This document shows, one piece after another, positions 30,649 to 41,771 of a stretch of DNA of 64,000 nucleotides. Source of the stretch: Vibrio aestuarianus (lineage in GTDB: Bacteria > Pseudomonadota > Gammaproteobacteria > Enterobacterales > Vibrionaceae). The notes below the pieces were generated by a model, which searched no databases, was not told the DNA's origin, and was given only the letters and a program-made list of their open reading frames with translations. The translations under genes were made by a program, and so were the position numbers. Within the stretch, counting starts at the first letter, position 1. Every line of letters starts with the position of its first letter. The stretch spans positions 1-64,000 of the forward strand of contig NZ_JAAZTU010000007.1 of assembly GCF_012395185.1 (NCBI RefSeq), given 5' to 3'.

Positions 30649-30703
30649 AATGAGGTTGTCATGTAGCTCTGAGAACTACTGATTTATTATTTTTTAGCTA
30701 GCT
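30622..30703 (-). ncRNA. carZ: CarZ-like small RNA from the carB 3'UTR
   Basis: The roughly 80 nt after the carB stop have small-RNA architecture: an A/U-rich 5' part, a 7-bp stem-loop (30679-30663, GTAGTTC/GAGCTAC), a single-stranded segment ATGACAACCTCATT (30662-30649), then the terminator. GACAACCTC within that segment (30660-30652) is exactly complementary to GAGGTTGTC at the carA ribosome-binding site (35099-35091). V. cholerae is known to make CarZ from the carB 3'UTR by RNase E cleavage and to repress carAB with it. The exact 5' end is inferred. Confidence 0.75.
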
Positions 30704-33700
30704 TAAGCTAAGTTAGCTTTAACTTGTGCGTGCAACTCTTGAACTGATGTCACTGACGATTTTGCATCTGCCGTATGAGACATACAAGTTGCAAAAGCAG
30801 CGTTCAAAGTTGTGGTGTAGTTCACTTTCTCAGCCAATGCGCCACGACGTAGAACTTTAGAGTCTTCAATCGCTTGGCGACCCGCGGCGGTATTGATGAT
30901 ATAGGTGTATTCATTATTCTTGATTCGGTCAAGAATATGAGGGCGACCTTCATGAACCTTGTTGACTAAGCGTGGGTTAATACCAGCTTCGCCCAAAATG
31001 ACCGCAGTACCATGAGTTGCATCGAGTTGGTAACCCAATTTAACCAGCTTAGAAGCCAAATCAACTACTCGTTGTTTGTCACCTTCACGAACCGATAGCA
31101 ATGCGCGACCACCTTCAGGGTAAACATTCCCACAACCAAGCTCTGCTTTAGCGTATGCTTCAGCAAACGTTGCACCAACACCCATCACTTCACCTGTTGA
31201 GCGCATTTCTGGGCCTAACAGTGGGTCAACACCTGGGAATTTATTAAACGGTAGTACCACTTCTTTTACCGAGTAGTAAGGTGGGATAATCTCTTTGGTG
31301 AAGCCTTGCGACTCTAGAGATTGGCCAGCCATTACACGCGCTGCAATTTTTGCCAGTGGAGCGCCCGTTGCTTTTGAAACAAACGGTACAGTACGAGCAG
31401 CACGAGGGTTAACTTCAATTAAGTAAACTTCGTTATCTTTAACCGCAAACTGTGTATTCATTAGGCCACGAACACCCAATTCAAACGCCAGTTTTTCAAC
31501 TTGCTCGCGCATCACATCTTGGATTTCTTGGCTTAACGTGTAAGCCGGAAGAGAACATGCTGAGTCACCAGAGTGAACACCCGCTTGTTCGATGTGCTCC
31601 ATGATACCGCCAATCACAACGCGCTCACCATCACAGATAGCATCGATATCGACTTCCACTGCATCATCTAGGAAACGGTCAAGCAGTACTGGTGATTCAT
31701 TCGAAACGCTAACCGCTTCGTTGAAGTAGCGACGTAAATCTTGTTCGTCATAGACGATTTCCATCGCACGACCACCGAGAACATAAGAGGGGCGAACCAC
31801 GAGAGGGAAACCGATATCTTTCGATTTTTCAATCGCTTGCTCCATAGTCGTTACGGTTGCGTTTTCTGGCTGAAGCAAACCTAAACGGTCAACAGCTTGT
31901 TGAAAACGCTCACGGTCTTCTGCGCGGTCAATAGCGTCAGGGCTTGTACCAATGATAGGCACACCAGCAGCTTCAAGTGCGCGAGCCAATTTCAATGGTG
32001 TTTGACCACCGTATTGCACAATCACGCCTTTTGGTTTTTCTACGCGTACGATAGAAAGTACATCTTCTAATGTTACTGGTTCAAAGTAGAGACGATCCGA
32101 TGTGTCGTAATCCGTTGAAACCGTTTCAGGGTTACAGTTAACCATAATGGTTTCATAACCGTCTTCACGCAGTGCAAGAGAAGCATGCACACAGCAGTAG
32201 TCAAATTCAATACCTTGGCCGATACGGTTAGGACCACCACCAAGTACCATAATTTTGTCTTTATCTGTTGGCTGCGCTTCACACTCTTCATCATAAGAAG
32301 AATACATATAAGCCGTGTCAGAGGAGAATTCTGCCGCACAAGTATCCACACGTTTGTAAACTGGATGAATATCATGTTGGTCACGCATACGACGAATTTC
32401 GCTTTCCGAAACACCAAGTAAGGTTGAAAGACGCGCGTCAGAGAAGCCTTTGCGTTTCATTTTGCGCAGAACATCAGCGTTCAAGCCCGCAAAACCACCT
32501 GCTTTAACCTCTTGTTCCATCTTGACTAATTCTTCGATTTGCACAAGGAACCAACGGTCGATGTTGGTTAGGTTAAATACACCATCGACTGACAAACCAG
32601 CGCGGAATGCATCAGCAATGTACCAAATACGTTCTGCGCCCGCTTCTTTTAGCTCATGACGAATAGTAGTCAGCGCATCTGGTGCGTCTAGATCAACCAT
32701 TTCATCTAAACCGTTTACACCGATTTCTAAACCACGCAATGCTTTTTGTAATGACTCTTGTTGGTTACGACCAATGGCCATAACCTCACCCACCGACTTC
32801 ATCTGTGTCGTCAAGCGGTCATTAGCACCAGCGAATTTCTCGAAGTTAAAACGAGGGATCTTGGTAACAACGTAGTCAATCGTTGGTTCAAACGAAGCCG
32901 GAGTCGCGCCACCTGTGATGTCGTTCATTAGCTCATCTAAGGTAAAACCAACCGCCAGTTTCGCTGCGACTTTAGCAATAGGGAAACCTGTTGCTTTAGA
33001 CGCTAGAGCAGAAGAGCGAGATACACGCGGGTTCATTTCGATGATGACCATACGGCCATCTTTCGGATTGATACCAAACTGTACGTTTGAACCGCCCGTT
33101 TCAACGCCGATTTCACGCAATACTGCTAGCGATGCATTACGCATCAATTGATATTCTTTGTCGGTTAGCGTTTGCGCCGGTGCCACTGTGATTGAGTCAC
33201 CCGTATGGATGCCCATTGGGTCAAAGTTTTCAATCGCACAAACAATGATACAGTTGTCCGCTTTATCGCGAACGACTTCCATTTCATATTCTTTCCAACC
33301 AATCAAAGACTCATCAATAAGGAGTTCATTGGTTGGAGAAAGATCAAGACCACGACGACAAATTTCTTCGAACTCTTCTTTGTTATACGCAATACCACCA
33401 CCGGTACCACCCATAGTAAAAGATGGACGAATGATACAAGGGAAGCCGACCATTTCTTGAACGCGATAAGCTTCTTCCATCGTTTTTGCTGTATCGGCAC
33501 GAGGACAGGCTAAACCGATAGATTTCATTGCCTTATCAAAACGTGAACGGTCTTCTGCTTTATCAATCGCATCAGCCGTTGCGCCAATCATTTCAACACC
33601 GAACTCAGCAAGCACACCGTGCTTTTCTAAATCAAGTGCACAGTTAAGCGCCGTTTGACCGCCCATAGTTGGCAATACAGCATCTGGACGTTCTTTTTCA

Positions 33701-33933
33701 ATAATCTTGCGTACCACTTCCCAATGAATTGGCTCGATGTAAGTTGCATCGGCCATCTCTGGGTCAGTCATAATAGTGGCAGGGTTTGAGTTAACCAAAA
33801 TAACTCGATAACCCTCTTCGCGCAGCGCTTTACAGGCTTGAGCGCCTGAGTAGTCAAATTCACATGCCTGACCGATAACAATCGGGCCAGCACCTAGAAT
33901 TAGAATACTTTTAATGTCAGTACGTTTTGGCAT
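30703..33933 (-). CDS. carB: Carbamoyl-phosphate synthase large subunit
   Basis: 1076 residues, close to E. coli CarB (1073). Two homologous halves each hold an ATP-grasp fold: the first begins [23 protein letters not shown] and the second [21 protein letters not shown]. The C-terminal ~140 residues are the allosteric domain. With CarA it makes carbamoyl phosphate from glutamine-derived ammonia, bicarbonate and two ATP, for arginine and pyrimidines. The ATG has GGAG 9 nt upstream and lies 17 nt after carA. Its 3'UTR encodes a CarZ-like RNA. Confidence 0.97.
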   Translation of the reverse strand: MPKRTDIKSILILGAGPIVIGQACEFDYSGAQACKALREEGYRVILVNSNPATIMTDPEMADATYIEPIHWEVVRKIIEKERPDAVLPTMGGQTALNCALDLEKHGVLAEFGVEMIGATADAIDKAEDRSRFDKAMKSIGLACPRADTAKTMEEAYRVQEMVGFPCIIRPSFTMGGTGGGIAYNKEEFEEICRRGLDLSPTNELLIDESLIGWKEYEMEVVRDKADNCIIVCAIENFDPMGIHTGDSITVAPAQTLTDKEYQLMRNASLAVLREIGVETGGSNVQFGINPKDGRMVIIEMNPRVSRSSALASKATGFPIAKVAAKLAVGFTLDELMNDITGGATPASFEPTIDYVVTKIPRFNFEKFAGANDRLTTQMKSVGEVMAIGRNQQESLQKALRGLEIGVNGLDEMVDLDAPDALTTIRHELKEAGAERIWYIADAFRAGLSVDGVFNLTNIDRWFLVQIEELVKMEQEVKAGGFAGLNADVLRKMKRKGFSDARLSTLLGVSESEIRRMRDQHDIHPVYKRVDTCAAEFSSDTAYMYSSYDEECEAQPTDKDKIMVLGGGPNRIGQGIEFDYCCVHASLALREDGYETIMVNCNPETVSTDYDTSDRLYFEPVTLEDVLSIVRVEKPKGVIVQYGGQTPLKLARALEAAGVPIIGTSPDAIDRAEDRERFQQAVDRLGLLQPENATVTTMEQAIEKSKDIGFPLVVRPSYVLGGRAMEIVYDEQDLRRYFNEAVSVSNESPVLLDRFLDDAVEVDIDAICDGERVVIGGIMEHIEQAGVHSGDSACSLPAYTLSQEIQDVMREQVEKLAFELGVRGLMNTQFAVKDNEVYLIEVNPRAARTVPFVSKATGAPLAKIAARVMAGQSLESQGFTKEIIPPYYSVKEVVLPFNKFPGVDPLLGPEMRSTGEVMGVGATFAEAYAKAELGCGNVYPEGGRALLSVREGDKQRVVDLASKLVKLGYQLDATHGTAVILGEAGINPRLVNKVHEGRPHILDRIKNNEYTYIINTAAGRQAIEDSKVLRRGALAEKVNYTTTLNAAFATCMSHTADAKSSVTSVQELHAQVKANLA

Positions 33934-33950
33934 TGTCTACTACTCCGAAA

Positions 33951-35090
33951 TTAAGCGCTGTGTTTTTTGATTAGTTCGATAAAGTGATCGAAAAGCGGGG
34001 CTGCATCATGTGGGCCAGGACTTGCTTCAGGGTGACCTTGAAAGCTAAATGCTGGTTTATCCGTGCGATGAATGCCTTGTAATGAGCCATCAAAGAGTGA
34101 TTTATGTGTCGCTCGAAGGTTTTCAGGCAACGTCGCTTCGTCCGCAGCAAAACCGTGGTTTTGTGATGTAATCATCACCACATTGCGATCTAAATCTTTG
34201 ACTGGGTGGTTCGCTCCATGATGGCCGAACTTCATTTTTACTGTTTTTGCACCAGAAGCTAATGCCAAAATTTGGTGTCCTAGACAGATACCAAATACCG
34301 GTAATTCTTTATCTAAGAACACTTTGGTTGCTTCAATCGCATAAGTACATGGTTCTGGGTCACCAGGACCATTTGATAAAAAGACACCATCTGGTTTCAG
34401 TGCTAGAACTTCTTCAGCCGAAGTTTGAGCTGGTACAACCGTTAAGCGGCAGCCTCGGTCAACCAACATGCGTAAGATGTTGCGCTTTGCTCCGAAATCA
34501 TAGGCAACAACGTGATATGGCAATTCGCTGTCATCTTTCGCTTCTGGAAGTCCGCCCTCAAGCGTCCACGAACCTTGTTTCCATTGATACGCTTCTTTTG
34601 TTGTAACCTCTTTCGCAAGATCCATTCCTTTTAAGCCTGGGAACTCTTTCGCTTTGGTTAGCGCCAATGCCTGATCTAAGCTATCGCCAGCCATAATGCA
34701 GCCATTCTGTGCACCTTTCTCACGCAAAATACGAGTTAGCTTACGCGTATCGATATCAGCAATGCCGACAATATTTTGTGATTTGAGGTAATCAGAAAGG
34801 GATTTTTCATTACGGAAGTTAGAAGCAATAAGAGGAAGATCGCGAATCACAAGGCCTTGTGCATGAATGGAGGAAGATTCTTCGTCTTCGGAATTGGTTC
34901 CGGTATTGCCTATGTGAGGATAAGTGAGAGTAACGATTTGTTGAGAATAAGAAGGATCAGTGAGGATTTCTTGGTACCCCGTCATCGAGGTATTAAAAAC
35001 AACTTCACCGACAGATGTTCCATCCGCTCCAATGGATACACCGTGGAACACCGTCCCATCTTCTAGGACTAACAGTGCTGATTTACTCAA
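33951..35090 (-). CDS. carA: Carbamoyl-phosphate synthase small (glutaminase) subunit, TTG start
   Basis: 379 residues. The C-terminal class I glutamine amidotransferase domain has the nucleophile in [12 protein letters not shown] and the His-Glu pair in [13 protein letters not shown]. It releases ammonia from glutamine and channels it to CarB. The start is TTG at 35090, 5 nt after a GGAGG site; E. coli carA is also known to use UUG. The ribosome-binding site is complementary to the seed of the CarZ-like RNA, and ARG-box-like sites lie just upstream, suggesting both transcriptional and post-transcriptional feedback. Confidence 0.96.
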   Translation of the reverse strand: MSKSALLVLEDGTVFHGVSIGADGTSVGEVVFNTSMTGYQEILTDPSYSQQIVTLTYPHIGNTGTNSEDEESSSIHAQGLVIRDLPLIASNFRNEKSLSDYLKSQNIVGIADIDTRKLTRILREKGAQNGCIMAGDSLDQALALTKAKEFPGLKGMDLAKEVTTKEAYQWKQGSWTLEGGLPEAKDDSELPYHVVAYDFGAKRNILRMLVDRGCRLTVVPAQTSAEEVLALKPDGVFLSNGPGDPEPCTYAIEATKVFLDKELPVFGICLGHQILALASGAKTVKMKFGHHGANHPVKDLDRNVVMITSQNHGFAADEATLPENLRATHKSLFDGSLQGIHRTDKPAFSFQGHPEASPGPHDAAPLFDHFIELIKKHSA

Positions 35091-35099
35091 GACAACCTC

Positions 35100-35138
35100 C
35101 AGGAATAAAAATGCAAAAAAAATAAATTAAACTGCAAA
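35100..35138. promoter_or_regulatory. Tandem ARG-box-like sites before carA
   Basis: Two 18-bp sites (35100-35117 and 35121-35138) separated by 3 bp each match six of the eight core positions of the ArgR consensus (T.AATwwwwATT.A). Paired ARG boxes with 2-3 bp between them are what an ArgR hexamer binds. They lie directly before the carA ribosome-binding site. Confidence 0.5.
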
Positions 35139-35196
35139 TCTGCCTTCCTTTTCGCCATAAGATAGCGCTATAGGGTGATTTAGACAAATTGGCGGT

Positions 35197-35225
35197 ATTC
35201 TAAAGATCGCTGTGATTCCTGTCAA
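35197..35225 (-). promoter_or_regulatory. carAB upstream promoter
   Basis: Perfect -35 TTGACA (35225-35220), 17-nt spacer, -10 TAGAAT (35202-35197). Start near 35190, about 100 nt before carA. The two-promoter layout of E. coli carAB (upstream P1 for pyrimidines, ArgR-controlled P2) may be retained, but I cannot define a P2 clearly. Confidence 0.7.
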
Positions 35226-35528
35226 CATTTGATAACAAATAAAACTTACATTTAAAGCCTTACATCATAAAAGAGCCATCAAACCATTAAAAATGCACAT
35301 TTAGCTCATCAAAACAGAAAAATGGCTTCAATAAACACCTCAATCTCAATTGTAAACCTAATTTAAAAGCAAGCCATTCAAAACAGATAGACGCAAACGT
35401 TACTTAAAGCAACAAATGGCAAGCTTTTGGAGACTTAAGAACAAAAACAACTCAAGACAAGAGAAAATACACATTAAAGTGCAAGTTAAAGAAGATATAG
35501 AGGAAGATAATTGAAGAGAAACATTGGC

Positions 35529-35563
35529 AAGAAAAACAGATGCGCTAGTATTTACTAGCGCAT
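35529..35563 (-). terminator. dapB terminator
   Basis: ATGCGCTAG (35563-35555 on the minus strand) pairs with CTAGCGCAT (35548-35540) around 6 nt and is followed by CTGTTTTTC. Confidence 0.7.
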
Positions 35564-35573
35564 AATTATGTAA

Positions 35574-36434
<861 letters not shown>

Positions 36435-36522
36435 CATTCAGGGTGTTTCTTTAAACTATCAACAATTAATCACGGTGGCTAGGGTGTGTTGACCATTGGA
36501 TGATAAATTTTGTTCAAGATAC

Positions 36523-36921
36523 TCAAGCAAACTCTTTTACTACTCGCTCCAATATCGGTCGGTTCGCCTCAGGAAAGGCGTAATCAACCAGTTGTGCAAC
36601 CGGCACCCATTTCCCTTGCTGACCTTCTTTTCCATAGGGTTGATGGTTAAATTGAGTTACACATATAAAATCAAACTTTAGTGCTTTATCTGCATAGTCA
36701 AACTCTAAGTATTGATAAGGTGATTGTTCGGTAACATCGATACCGATCTCCTCATTAAGCTCACGAGTGATCGCTTGCTCTACCGTTTCACCGACCTCCA
36801 GCTTGCCTCCTGGAAATTCCCAGTAGCCACCTTTGTGTGAATGAGCCGGGCGTTTTGTGATGTAAACTTCTGACTTATCGGCATTAAAAATAATAGCGGC
36901 AACAATATGCACACGTTTCAT
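36523..36921 (-). CDS. mutT: 8-oxo-dGTP diphosphatase MutT
   Basis: 132 residues, a Nudix hydrolase. The Nudix box GKLEVGETVEQAITRELNEEIGI fits GX5EX7REUXEEXGU. The N-terminal KRVHIVAAIIFN and KRPAHSHKGGYWEFPGG match E. coli MutT (129 aa), which destroys 8-oxo-dGTP and prevents A-to-C transversions. It keeps the E. coli secA-mutT order, but a terminator and a palindromic repeat separate the two here. Confidence 0.92.
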   Translation of the reverse strand: MKRVHIVAAIIFNADKSEVYITKRPAHSHKGGYWEFPGGKLEVGETVEQAITRELNEEIGIDVTEQSPYQYLEFDYADKALKFDFICVTQFNHQPYGKEGQQGKWVPVAQLVDYAFPEANRPILERVVKEFA

Positions 36922-36945
36922 ATCAACTCCAATTTAGCGTTAACC

Positions 36946-37110
36946 TTATATCAATCACAGTAAGTAAGTGATCAGAAATAGCGTAGGAAAAAAGCTTGAG
37001 AACAAGGCGAAATTTTCGATAAGTAGTTATTCTACAATCAAAAACTCTAACGCAGTTATCGAGATTTTTAACAAGCTAGGGTGATCCGTTATTTGCTACG
37101 ATTGGTATTA
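36946..37110. repeat. 165-bp palindromic intergenic repeat (MITE-like)
   Basis: The ends are inverted repeats: 21 of about 30 positions of the left end (TTATATCAATCACAGTAAGT...) agree with the reverse complement of the right end (TAATACCAATCGTAGCAAAT...). Inner segments also pair (AGCTTG with CAAGCT; TTTTCGATAA with TTATCGAGAT), so the whole unit can fold as one long hairpin. It has no coding capacity. It resembles dispersed intergenic repeats that I recall from Vibrio and relatives; that memory is unverified. Confidence 0.6.
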
Positions 37111-37134
37111 CAGCAGGTTAAAGAATATTTAGTT

Positions 37135-37162
37135 AAAAAAAGAGCCGCTTAAGCGACTCTTT
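37135..37162 (-). terminator. secA terminator
   Basis: AAAGAGTCGC and GCGGCTCTTT pair around TTAA (one G-U pair) and are followed by seven T residues on the minus strand. Confidence 0.85.
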
Positions 37163-37178
37163 ACTCAATAGATAGTGA

Positions 37179-39911
37179 TTAACCTATTTGCCCATGGCAC
37201 TGCTTGTATTTTTTACCACTACCACAAGGGCAAGGTTCATTACGGCCTACTTTGCGCTCTTCGCGCACCATAGGTTGGTGAGCATGCTCATCCGTTTCAT
37301 CACTGCCTTCTGCTAATGGATTCTCAGCATTTTGATGTTGAAACTGTTGGCGACGCGCTGCTTCTTCAGCTTGCGCTTGACGCTGAGCTTCCATACGTTC
37401 AACTTCTTCTTGCTGCTGCACACGTACTTTCGACAAAATAGTGATCACATCAATTTTCAAAGAGTCCAACATATCTTCAAACAGTTCAAATGACTCACGC
37501 TTGTACTCTTGTTTCGGGTTCTTTTGTGCATAACCGCGTAAATGAATCCCTTGACGCAAGTGATCCATTGCCGCCAAGTGCTCTTTCCACAAGGTATCGA
37601 GTGTTTGTAGCATAACGGATTTTTCGAAATTACGAAGAACTGACGCACCAACGGTTTCTTCTTTAGCACGATAAACAATAACGGCTTCTTCAAGAATTCG
37701 CTCGCGTAGCGCTTCTTCATACAATTTGTCGTCGGCATCAAGCCAAGCTTGAATTGGAAGCGTTAAGTCAAAATCGTTTTTCAAACGATCTTCTAATCCT
37801 GCGATATCCCACATATCTTCTAAAGATTGAGGTGGAATGTATTCACTGATCACTGAAGCAAAGACATCTTGGCGGTTTAACGCAATCATGTCGCTGATAT
37901 CGTCAGCATCCATCAGTTCATCACGCAGCTCGTAAACCACTTTACGTTGGTCATTGGCAACATCATCGTATTCAAGAAGCTGTTTACGAATATCAAAGTT
38001 ACGACCTTCAACTTTGCGTTGAGCTTTTTCAATCGAGCGCGATAGCATTTTACTTTCAATCGCTTCACCTTCATCCATACCACTTTGGATGAGGCTTGCC
38101 ATACGATCTGAAGTAAAAATTCTCAGTAGAGAGTCTTCCATTGAAAGGTAGAAACGCGATGAACCAGCATCCCCTTGTCGACCCGAACGACCACGTAGCT
38201 GGTTATCAATACGGCGAGATTCATGACGCTCAGTACCGATGATATGTAAACCACCCGAAGCTAATACTTGATCATGGACGATTTTCCACTCTGCTTTAAT
38301 AGCATCAATTTGTTCTTGTGTTGGGTTATCCAACTGCTCAATTTGAGCCTGCCAACTACCACCCAGCACAATATCCGTACCACGACCGGCCATGTTTGTG
38401 GCAATAGTCACTGCACTTGGCGTACCAGCTTGCGCTACGATTTCCGCTTCTTTCTCGTGGAATTTAGCGTTCAGCACGTTATGTTTAACTTTGGCTTTTT
38501 TCAGAGCATTAGAGAGCAGTTCTGATTTTTCAATCGAAACGGTACCCACCAAGGTTGGCTGGCCTTTTTCGACGCGCTCTTTGATGTCTTCAATGATCGC
38601 TGCAAATTTCTCAGCTTCAGTACGATAAACCACATCGGGCATATCATTACGAACCATAGGTTTATTGGTCGGGATAACCACCGTTTCTAAACCATAAATC
38701 GATTGGAATTCGAATGCTTCAGTATCCGCAGTGCCTGTCATGCCAGACAATTTGTTATACAAACGGAAGAAGTTCTGGAAGGTAATCGAGGCGAGAGTTT
38801 GGTTCTCGTTTTGGATTTTAACGCCTTCTTTGGCTTCTACTGCTTGGTGTAAACCTTCAGACCAACGACGGCCCGGCATTGTACGACCAGTATGCTCATC
38901 AACAATGACCACTTCACCATCTTCATTGACGATATAGTCGACATTTTTTTCAAATAACACATGGGCACGCAGCGCGGCATTGACGTGATGCAGCAAACTG
39001 ATATTAGTTGGTGAGTAAAGTGTATCGCCCTCTTCCATCAAACCATTTTTAACCATCAATTCTTCAACGAATTCTTGGCCAGTTTCGGTTAGATGCACCT
39101 GTTTAGATTTTTCATCAACGGTGTAGTGACCATCACCACGATATTCTTCGGAATCTTCTTTATCCTGCTTTTGTAGTAACGGGATAAGCGTGTTAATACG
39201 GATATAAAGCTCAGAGCTGTCTTCTGCAGGACCTGAAATAATCAGCGGTGTACGAGCTTCATCAATAAGAATCGAGTCCACTTCATCGACAACAGCAAAG
39301 AAGCGCTCACGTTGTACACGGTCTTCTTTACGAAATGCCATGTTGTCACGCAGATAATCGAAACCAAATTCATTATTGGTTCCGTAAAGAATATCCGCTT
39401 GGTAAGCGACTTTTTTTTCTTGAGGTGGCATGTTCGGCACATTAATGCCAACTGTCATGCCAAGAAATTCAAATAACGGACGGTTGGTTTCTGCATCACG
39501 TTTGGCTAAGTAATCATTGACCGTTACGATATGCACACCTTTACTTGGCAATGCATTTAGATAAGCAGGTAAAGTTGCGGTTAATGTTTTACCTTCACCC
39601 GTACGCATTTCTGCGATTTGGCCAGCATTCAATACCATGCCACCAATTAACTGAACGTCGAAATGGCGCATACCATATACACGCTTAGAAGCTTCACGTA
39701 CTGTGGCAAATGCCTCAGGAAGCAATTGGTCTAGGGTTTCACCCTGTTCCAAGCGCTGACGAAACTCAACCGTTTTAGCTTTTAATTCTTCATCGGTCAG
39801 TGTTTCAAAAGTCGGTTCGTAGCTGTTGATCTCTTTTACAATTTTTCTAAGGCGGCGCAGTGTTCGGTCATTGCGACTGCCAATTACCTTTGTCAGTAGC
39901 TTAGTTATCAT
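37179..39911 (-). CDS. secA: Preprotein translocase ATPase SecA
   Basis: 910 residues (E. coli 901). Walker A in [17 protein letters not shown], Walker B in [18 protein letters not shown], helicase-like motifs [10 protein letters not shown] and [13 protein letters not shown], and a C-terminal zinc site [14 protein letters not shown] preceded by a flexible acidic, Gln-rich linker. It drives secretory proteins through SecYEG. E. coli regulates secA by the upstream arrest peptide SecM; no secM is present here. A small 6-bp hairpin lies in its leader (39934-39949) and its ribosome-binding site is weak. Confidence 0.97.
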   Translation of the reverse strand: MITKLLTKVIGSRNDRTLRRLRKIVKEINSYEPTFETLTDEELKAKTVEFRQRLEQGETLDQLLPEAFATVREASKRVYGMRHFDVQLIGGMVLNAGQIAEMRTGEGKTLTATLPAYLNALPSKGVHIVTVNDYLAKRDAETNRPLFEFLGMTVGINVPNMPPQEKKVAYQADILYGTNNEFGFDYLRDNMAFRKEDRVQRERFFAVVDEVDSILIDEARTPLIISGPAEDSSELYIRINTLIPLLQKQDKEDSEEYRGDGHYTVDEKSKQVHLTETGQEFVEELMVKNGLMEEGDTLYSPTNISLLHHVNAALRAHVLFEKNVDYIVNEDGEVVIVDEHTGRTMPGRRWSEGLHQAVEAKEGVKIQNENQTLASITFQNFFRLYNKLSGMTGTADTEAFEFQSIYGLETVVIPTNKPMVRNDMPDVVYRTEAEKFAAIIEDIKERVEKGQPTLVGTVSIEKSELLSNALKKAKVKHNVLNAKFHEKEAEIVAQAGTPSAVTIATNMAGRGTDIVLGGSWQAQIEQLDNPTQEQIDAIKAEWKIVHDQVLASGGLHIIGTERHESRRIDNQLRGRSGRQGDAGSSRFYLSMEDSLLRIFTSDRMASLIQSGMDEGEAIESKMLSRSIEKAQRKVEGRNFDIRKQLLEYDDVANDQRKVVYELRDELMDADDISDMIALNRQDVFASVISEYIPPQSLEDMWDIAGLEDRLKNDFDLTLPIQAWLDADDKLYEEALRERILEEAVIVYRAKEETVGASVLRNFEKSVMLQTLDTLWKEHLAAMDHLRQGIHLRGYAQKNPKQEYKRESFELFEDMLDSLKIDVITILSKVRVQQQEEVERMEAQRQAQAEEAARRQQFQHQNAENPLAEGSDETDEHAHQPMVREERKVGRNEPCPCGSGKKYKQCHGQIG

Positions 39912-40235
39912 GTGTTAGGAATCTCTCTTTCTTAGATCGCTTTCGATCTACTCTTAATGCCGTCAGTCTCTACCAGTTTTGAACTAAGGATACTGAGATA
40001 AATCATGTATCACAGACATTGTGGCGGTAAGGTATATTTTCAAGGCATTAAATGATTATGTGGCGCATAGTTTAAGGATTTTTTGTCACAACAACCAATA
40101 TCAAAACTATTTGTTTGAAGCGCACATAATTTTTATTGAGTTTTGAACAGTACTTGAACAACAAAATGGCGTTGTTGCTATACACTTCCAGCCCATGGCC
40201 ATAGAATGAAAGAGTTGTATTAAGAGGTAGAGACT
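39912..40235. other. Divergent secA/dciA intergenic region
   Basis: 324 bp. On the secA side, AGATCG/CGATCT form a perfect 6-bp hairpin with a 4-nt loop (39934-39949) about 25 nt before the start codon. On the dciA side, an extended -10-like TTGCTATACA lies near 40176 and is preceded by AACAAC/GTTGTT repeats. No frame resembling secM or any other gene is visible. Confidence 0.5.
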
Positions 40236-40700
40236 ATGCGCGATCATCGCCCCACTTTAACAAAAGAGCTGATCAGCGATTCATCACTGCGTAAAATTCA
40301 AGAACATGCCAGCGAGATCATTGCCTTAAATAAAGTATTGCAAACTTTATTACCTAAAGGCACTGCAGATCATGTACGTGCGGCAAATGTACGTGGTGGA
40401 CATCTGATTGTGGAAGTGGCGAGTGCAGCAATTAAAATGAAATTGGAATATGACCGCCTACACTTGCTTAATCAATTACGCTCTCAAGGTTTTGCAAAGT
40501 TAGTCAGCATTGAGCTAAAGATTAATCCTGGGTTATATCGTAATCGAGGAAAAAAAGATGAAAAAGAGGTCATTGCCAGACCACCACTTTCTGAAAATGC
40601 AGCTCAAGTGTTGTTGATGGTTGCTGACCATGCACCACCAAAAATCAAAAAACGTTTAGAAAATATCGCTAAGTTGGCTAAACAAAAAAATAATAAGTAG
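40236..40700 (+). CDS. dciA: DUF721 protein, replicative helicase loader DciA
   Basis: 154 residues. The N-terminal ~110 residues are the DUF721 (KH-like) domain: LNKVLQTLLPKGTADHVRAANVRGGHLIVEVASAA and LLNQLRSQGFAKLVSIELKINP. The C-terminal part is basic and likely disordered (KKRLENIAKLAKQKNNK). DciA proteins interact with DnaB and load it in bacteria without DnaC, and the V. cholerae protein of similar length is a studied example. The start follows AGAGGTAG. It lies alone on the plus strand between secA and lpxC, the place of secM in E. coli. Confidence 0.85.
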   Translation: MRDHRPTLTKELISDSSLRKIQEHASEIIALNKVLQTLLPKGTADHVRAANVRGGHLIVEVASAAIKMKLEYDRLHLLNQLRSQGFAKLVSIELKINPGLYRNRGKKDEKEVIARPPLSENAAQVLLMVADHAPPKIKKRLENIAKLAKQKNNK

Positions 40701-40713
40701 AAACAATGGATAC

Positions 40714-40742
40714 AAAAAAGCCAGACATCTGTCTGGCTTTTT
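40714..40742. terminator. Bidirectional terminator dciA/lpxC
   Basis: AAAAAGCCAGAC pairs with GTCTGGCTTTTT around ATCT, with A and T tracts on either side. It can end dciA (plus) and lpxC (minus). Confidence 0.88.
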
Positions 40743-40756
40743 ATTGATTCGTTCTA

Positions 40757-41674
40757 TTACGCAAGAACCATATTTGGTTCCGCGAAAGCTACTGGAGAGC
40801 CAACTTCTTCTTCGAAAGTCGCCCATTCCCATGCTTCTTGGTCAGCCAGAACGGCGCGCAATAATTGGTTATTGAGACCATGACCTGATTTATAGGCACG
40901 GAATTCACCAATGATCGCATGACCACACATATAAAGGTCACCGATAGCATCAAGTACTTTATGCGTAACGAATTCATTCGCAAAACGAAGACCTTCTTCA
41001 TTAAGGATTCGGTACTCATCCAACACGATCGCGCAATCAAAACTACCACCTAAACAAAGGTTTTGTGATTGCAAATATTCGATATCACGCATAAAGCCAA
41101 AAGTACGGGCTCTTGAAATCTCTTTCACAAAACCTTGTGAAGAAAAATCAAACACCATGCGTTGTTCATCAGAATCAATCGCTGGGTGTTGGAATTCAAT
41201 TTCAAAATCCATTCTGAAGCCGTTGTGAGGCACTAACTCTGCCCACTTATCTCCGTCTTCAAATCGCACAGGCTTTTTAATACGAATAAAACGCTTCGGT
41301 GCACTTAATGTTTCAATACCAGCTTGCTGCAACAAGTACACAAATGGACTTGCACTGCCATCCATGATCGGAATTTCAGGCGCATCAACTTCGATAATGA
41401 CGTTATCAATACCCATGCCTGCAAGCGCCGCATTTAGGTGCTCAACAGTAGAAATACGGATACCTTGATCATTAACCAATGCTGTACACAACATAGTGTC
41501 ACGAACAGACTCGGGATCAGCAGGAAAATCAACAGGAGGATTTACGTCAGTACGGCGGTAAATAATTCCCGTATTTGCAGCGGCAGGTCGAAGCGTTAAT
41601 GTGACTTTACGACCAGAGTGAAGGCCCACCCCAGTTGTTTTCACTATTTCTTTCAGAGTACGTTGTCTGATCAT
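40757..41674 (-). CDS. lpxC: UDP-3-O-acyl-N-acetylglucosamine deacetylase LpxC
   Basis: 305 residues, the E. coli length. The zinc enzyme for the committed step of lipid A synthesis. Zinc and active-site motifs: [17 protein letters not shown], the [14 protein letters not shown] segment, and [32 protein letters not shown]. coli LpxC is controlled by FtsH proteolysis via its C-terminal tail; the tail here ends FAEPNMVLA, also hydrophobic. It follows ftsZ at the end of the dcw cluster, and a separate promoter is likely. Confidence 0.96.
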   Translation of the reverse strand: MIRQRTLKEIVKTTGVGLHSGRKVTLTLRPAAANTGIIYRRTDVNPPVDFPADPESVRDTMLCTALVNDQGIRISTVEHLNAALAGMGIDNVIIEVDAPEIPIMDGSASPFVYLLQQAGIETLSAPKRFIRIKKPVRFEDGDKWAELVPHNGFRMDFEIEFQHPAIDSDEQRMVFDFSSQGFVKEISRARTFGFMRDIEYLQSQNLCLGGSFDCAIVLDEYRILNEEGLRFANEFVTHKVLDAIGDLYMCGHAIIGEFRAYKSGHGLNNQLLRAVLADQEAWEWATFEEEVGSPVAFAEPNMVLA

Positions 41675-41729
41675 CTACTTGCCTCTATGTCAGTGCTACA
41701 AAACACGGTCAGTTAAGTACCGACCGCGA

Positions 41730-41757
41730 ATGCTACCATAATTTTGAACAGTGTCAA
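41730..41757 (-). promoter_or_regulatory. Candidate lpxC promoter
   Basis: TTGACA (41757-41752), 16-nt spacer, TAGCAT (41735-41730) in the ftsZ-lpxC gap, with a start about 50 nt before lpxC. Confidence 0.45.
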
Positions 41758-41771
41758 ATTATGTCTAATTT

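Larger units (their letters stand above)
35101..35573. other. carA leader and gene-free region up to dapB
   Basis: About 475 bp without a gene. From carA outward: ARG-box-like pair, a 10-bp palindrome ATAGCGCTAT (35162-35171), a strong minus-strand promoter (35197-35225), then about 300 bp with a marked strand asymmetry (purine-rich plus strand, especially 35439-35530), a nearly repeated element around CAAAACAGA (35313 and 35373 regions), and the dapB terminator. I see no coding potential in the asymmetric part. Confidence 0.5.

Noticed and set aside
32073-33513. Several 65-114 codon frames on both strands inside carB
   Set aside because: Shadow frames of a strongly conserved enzyme; carB explains the region completely.
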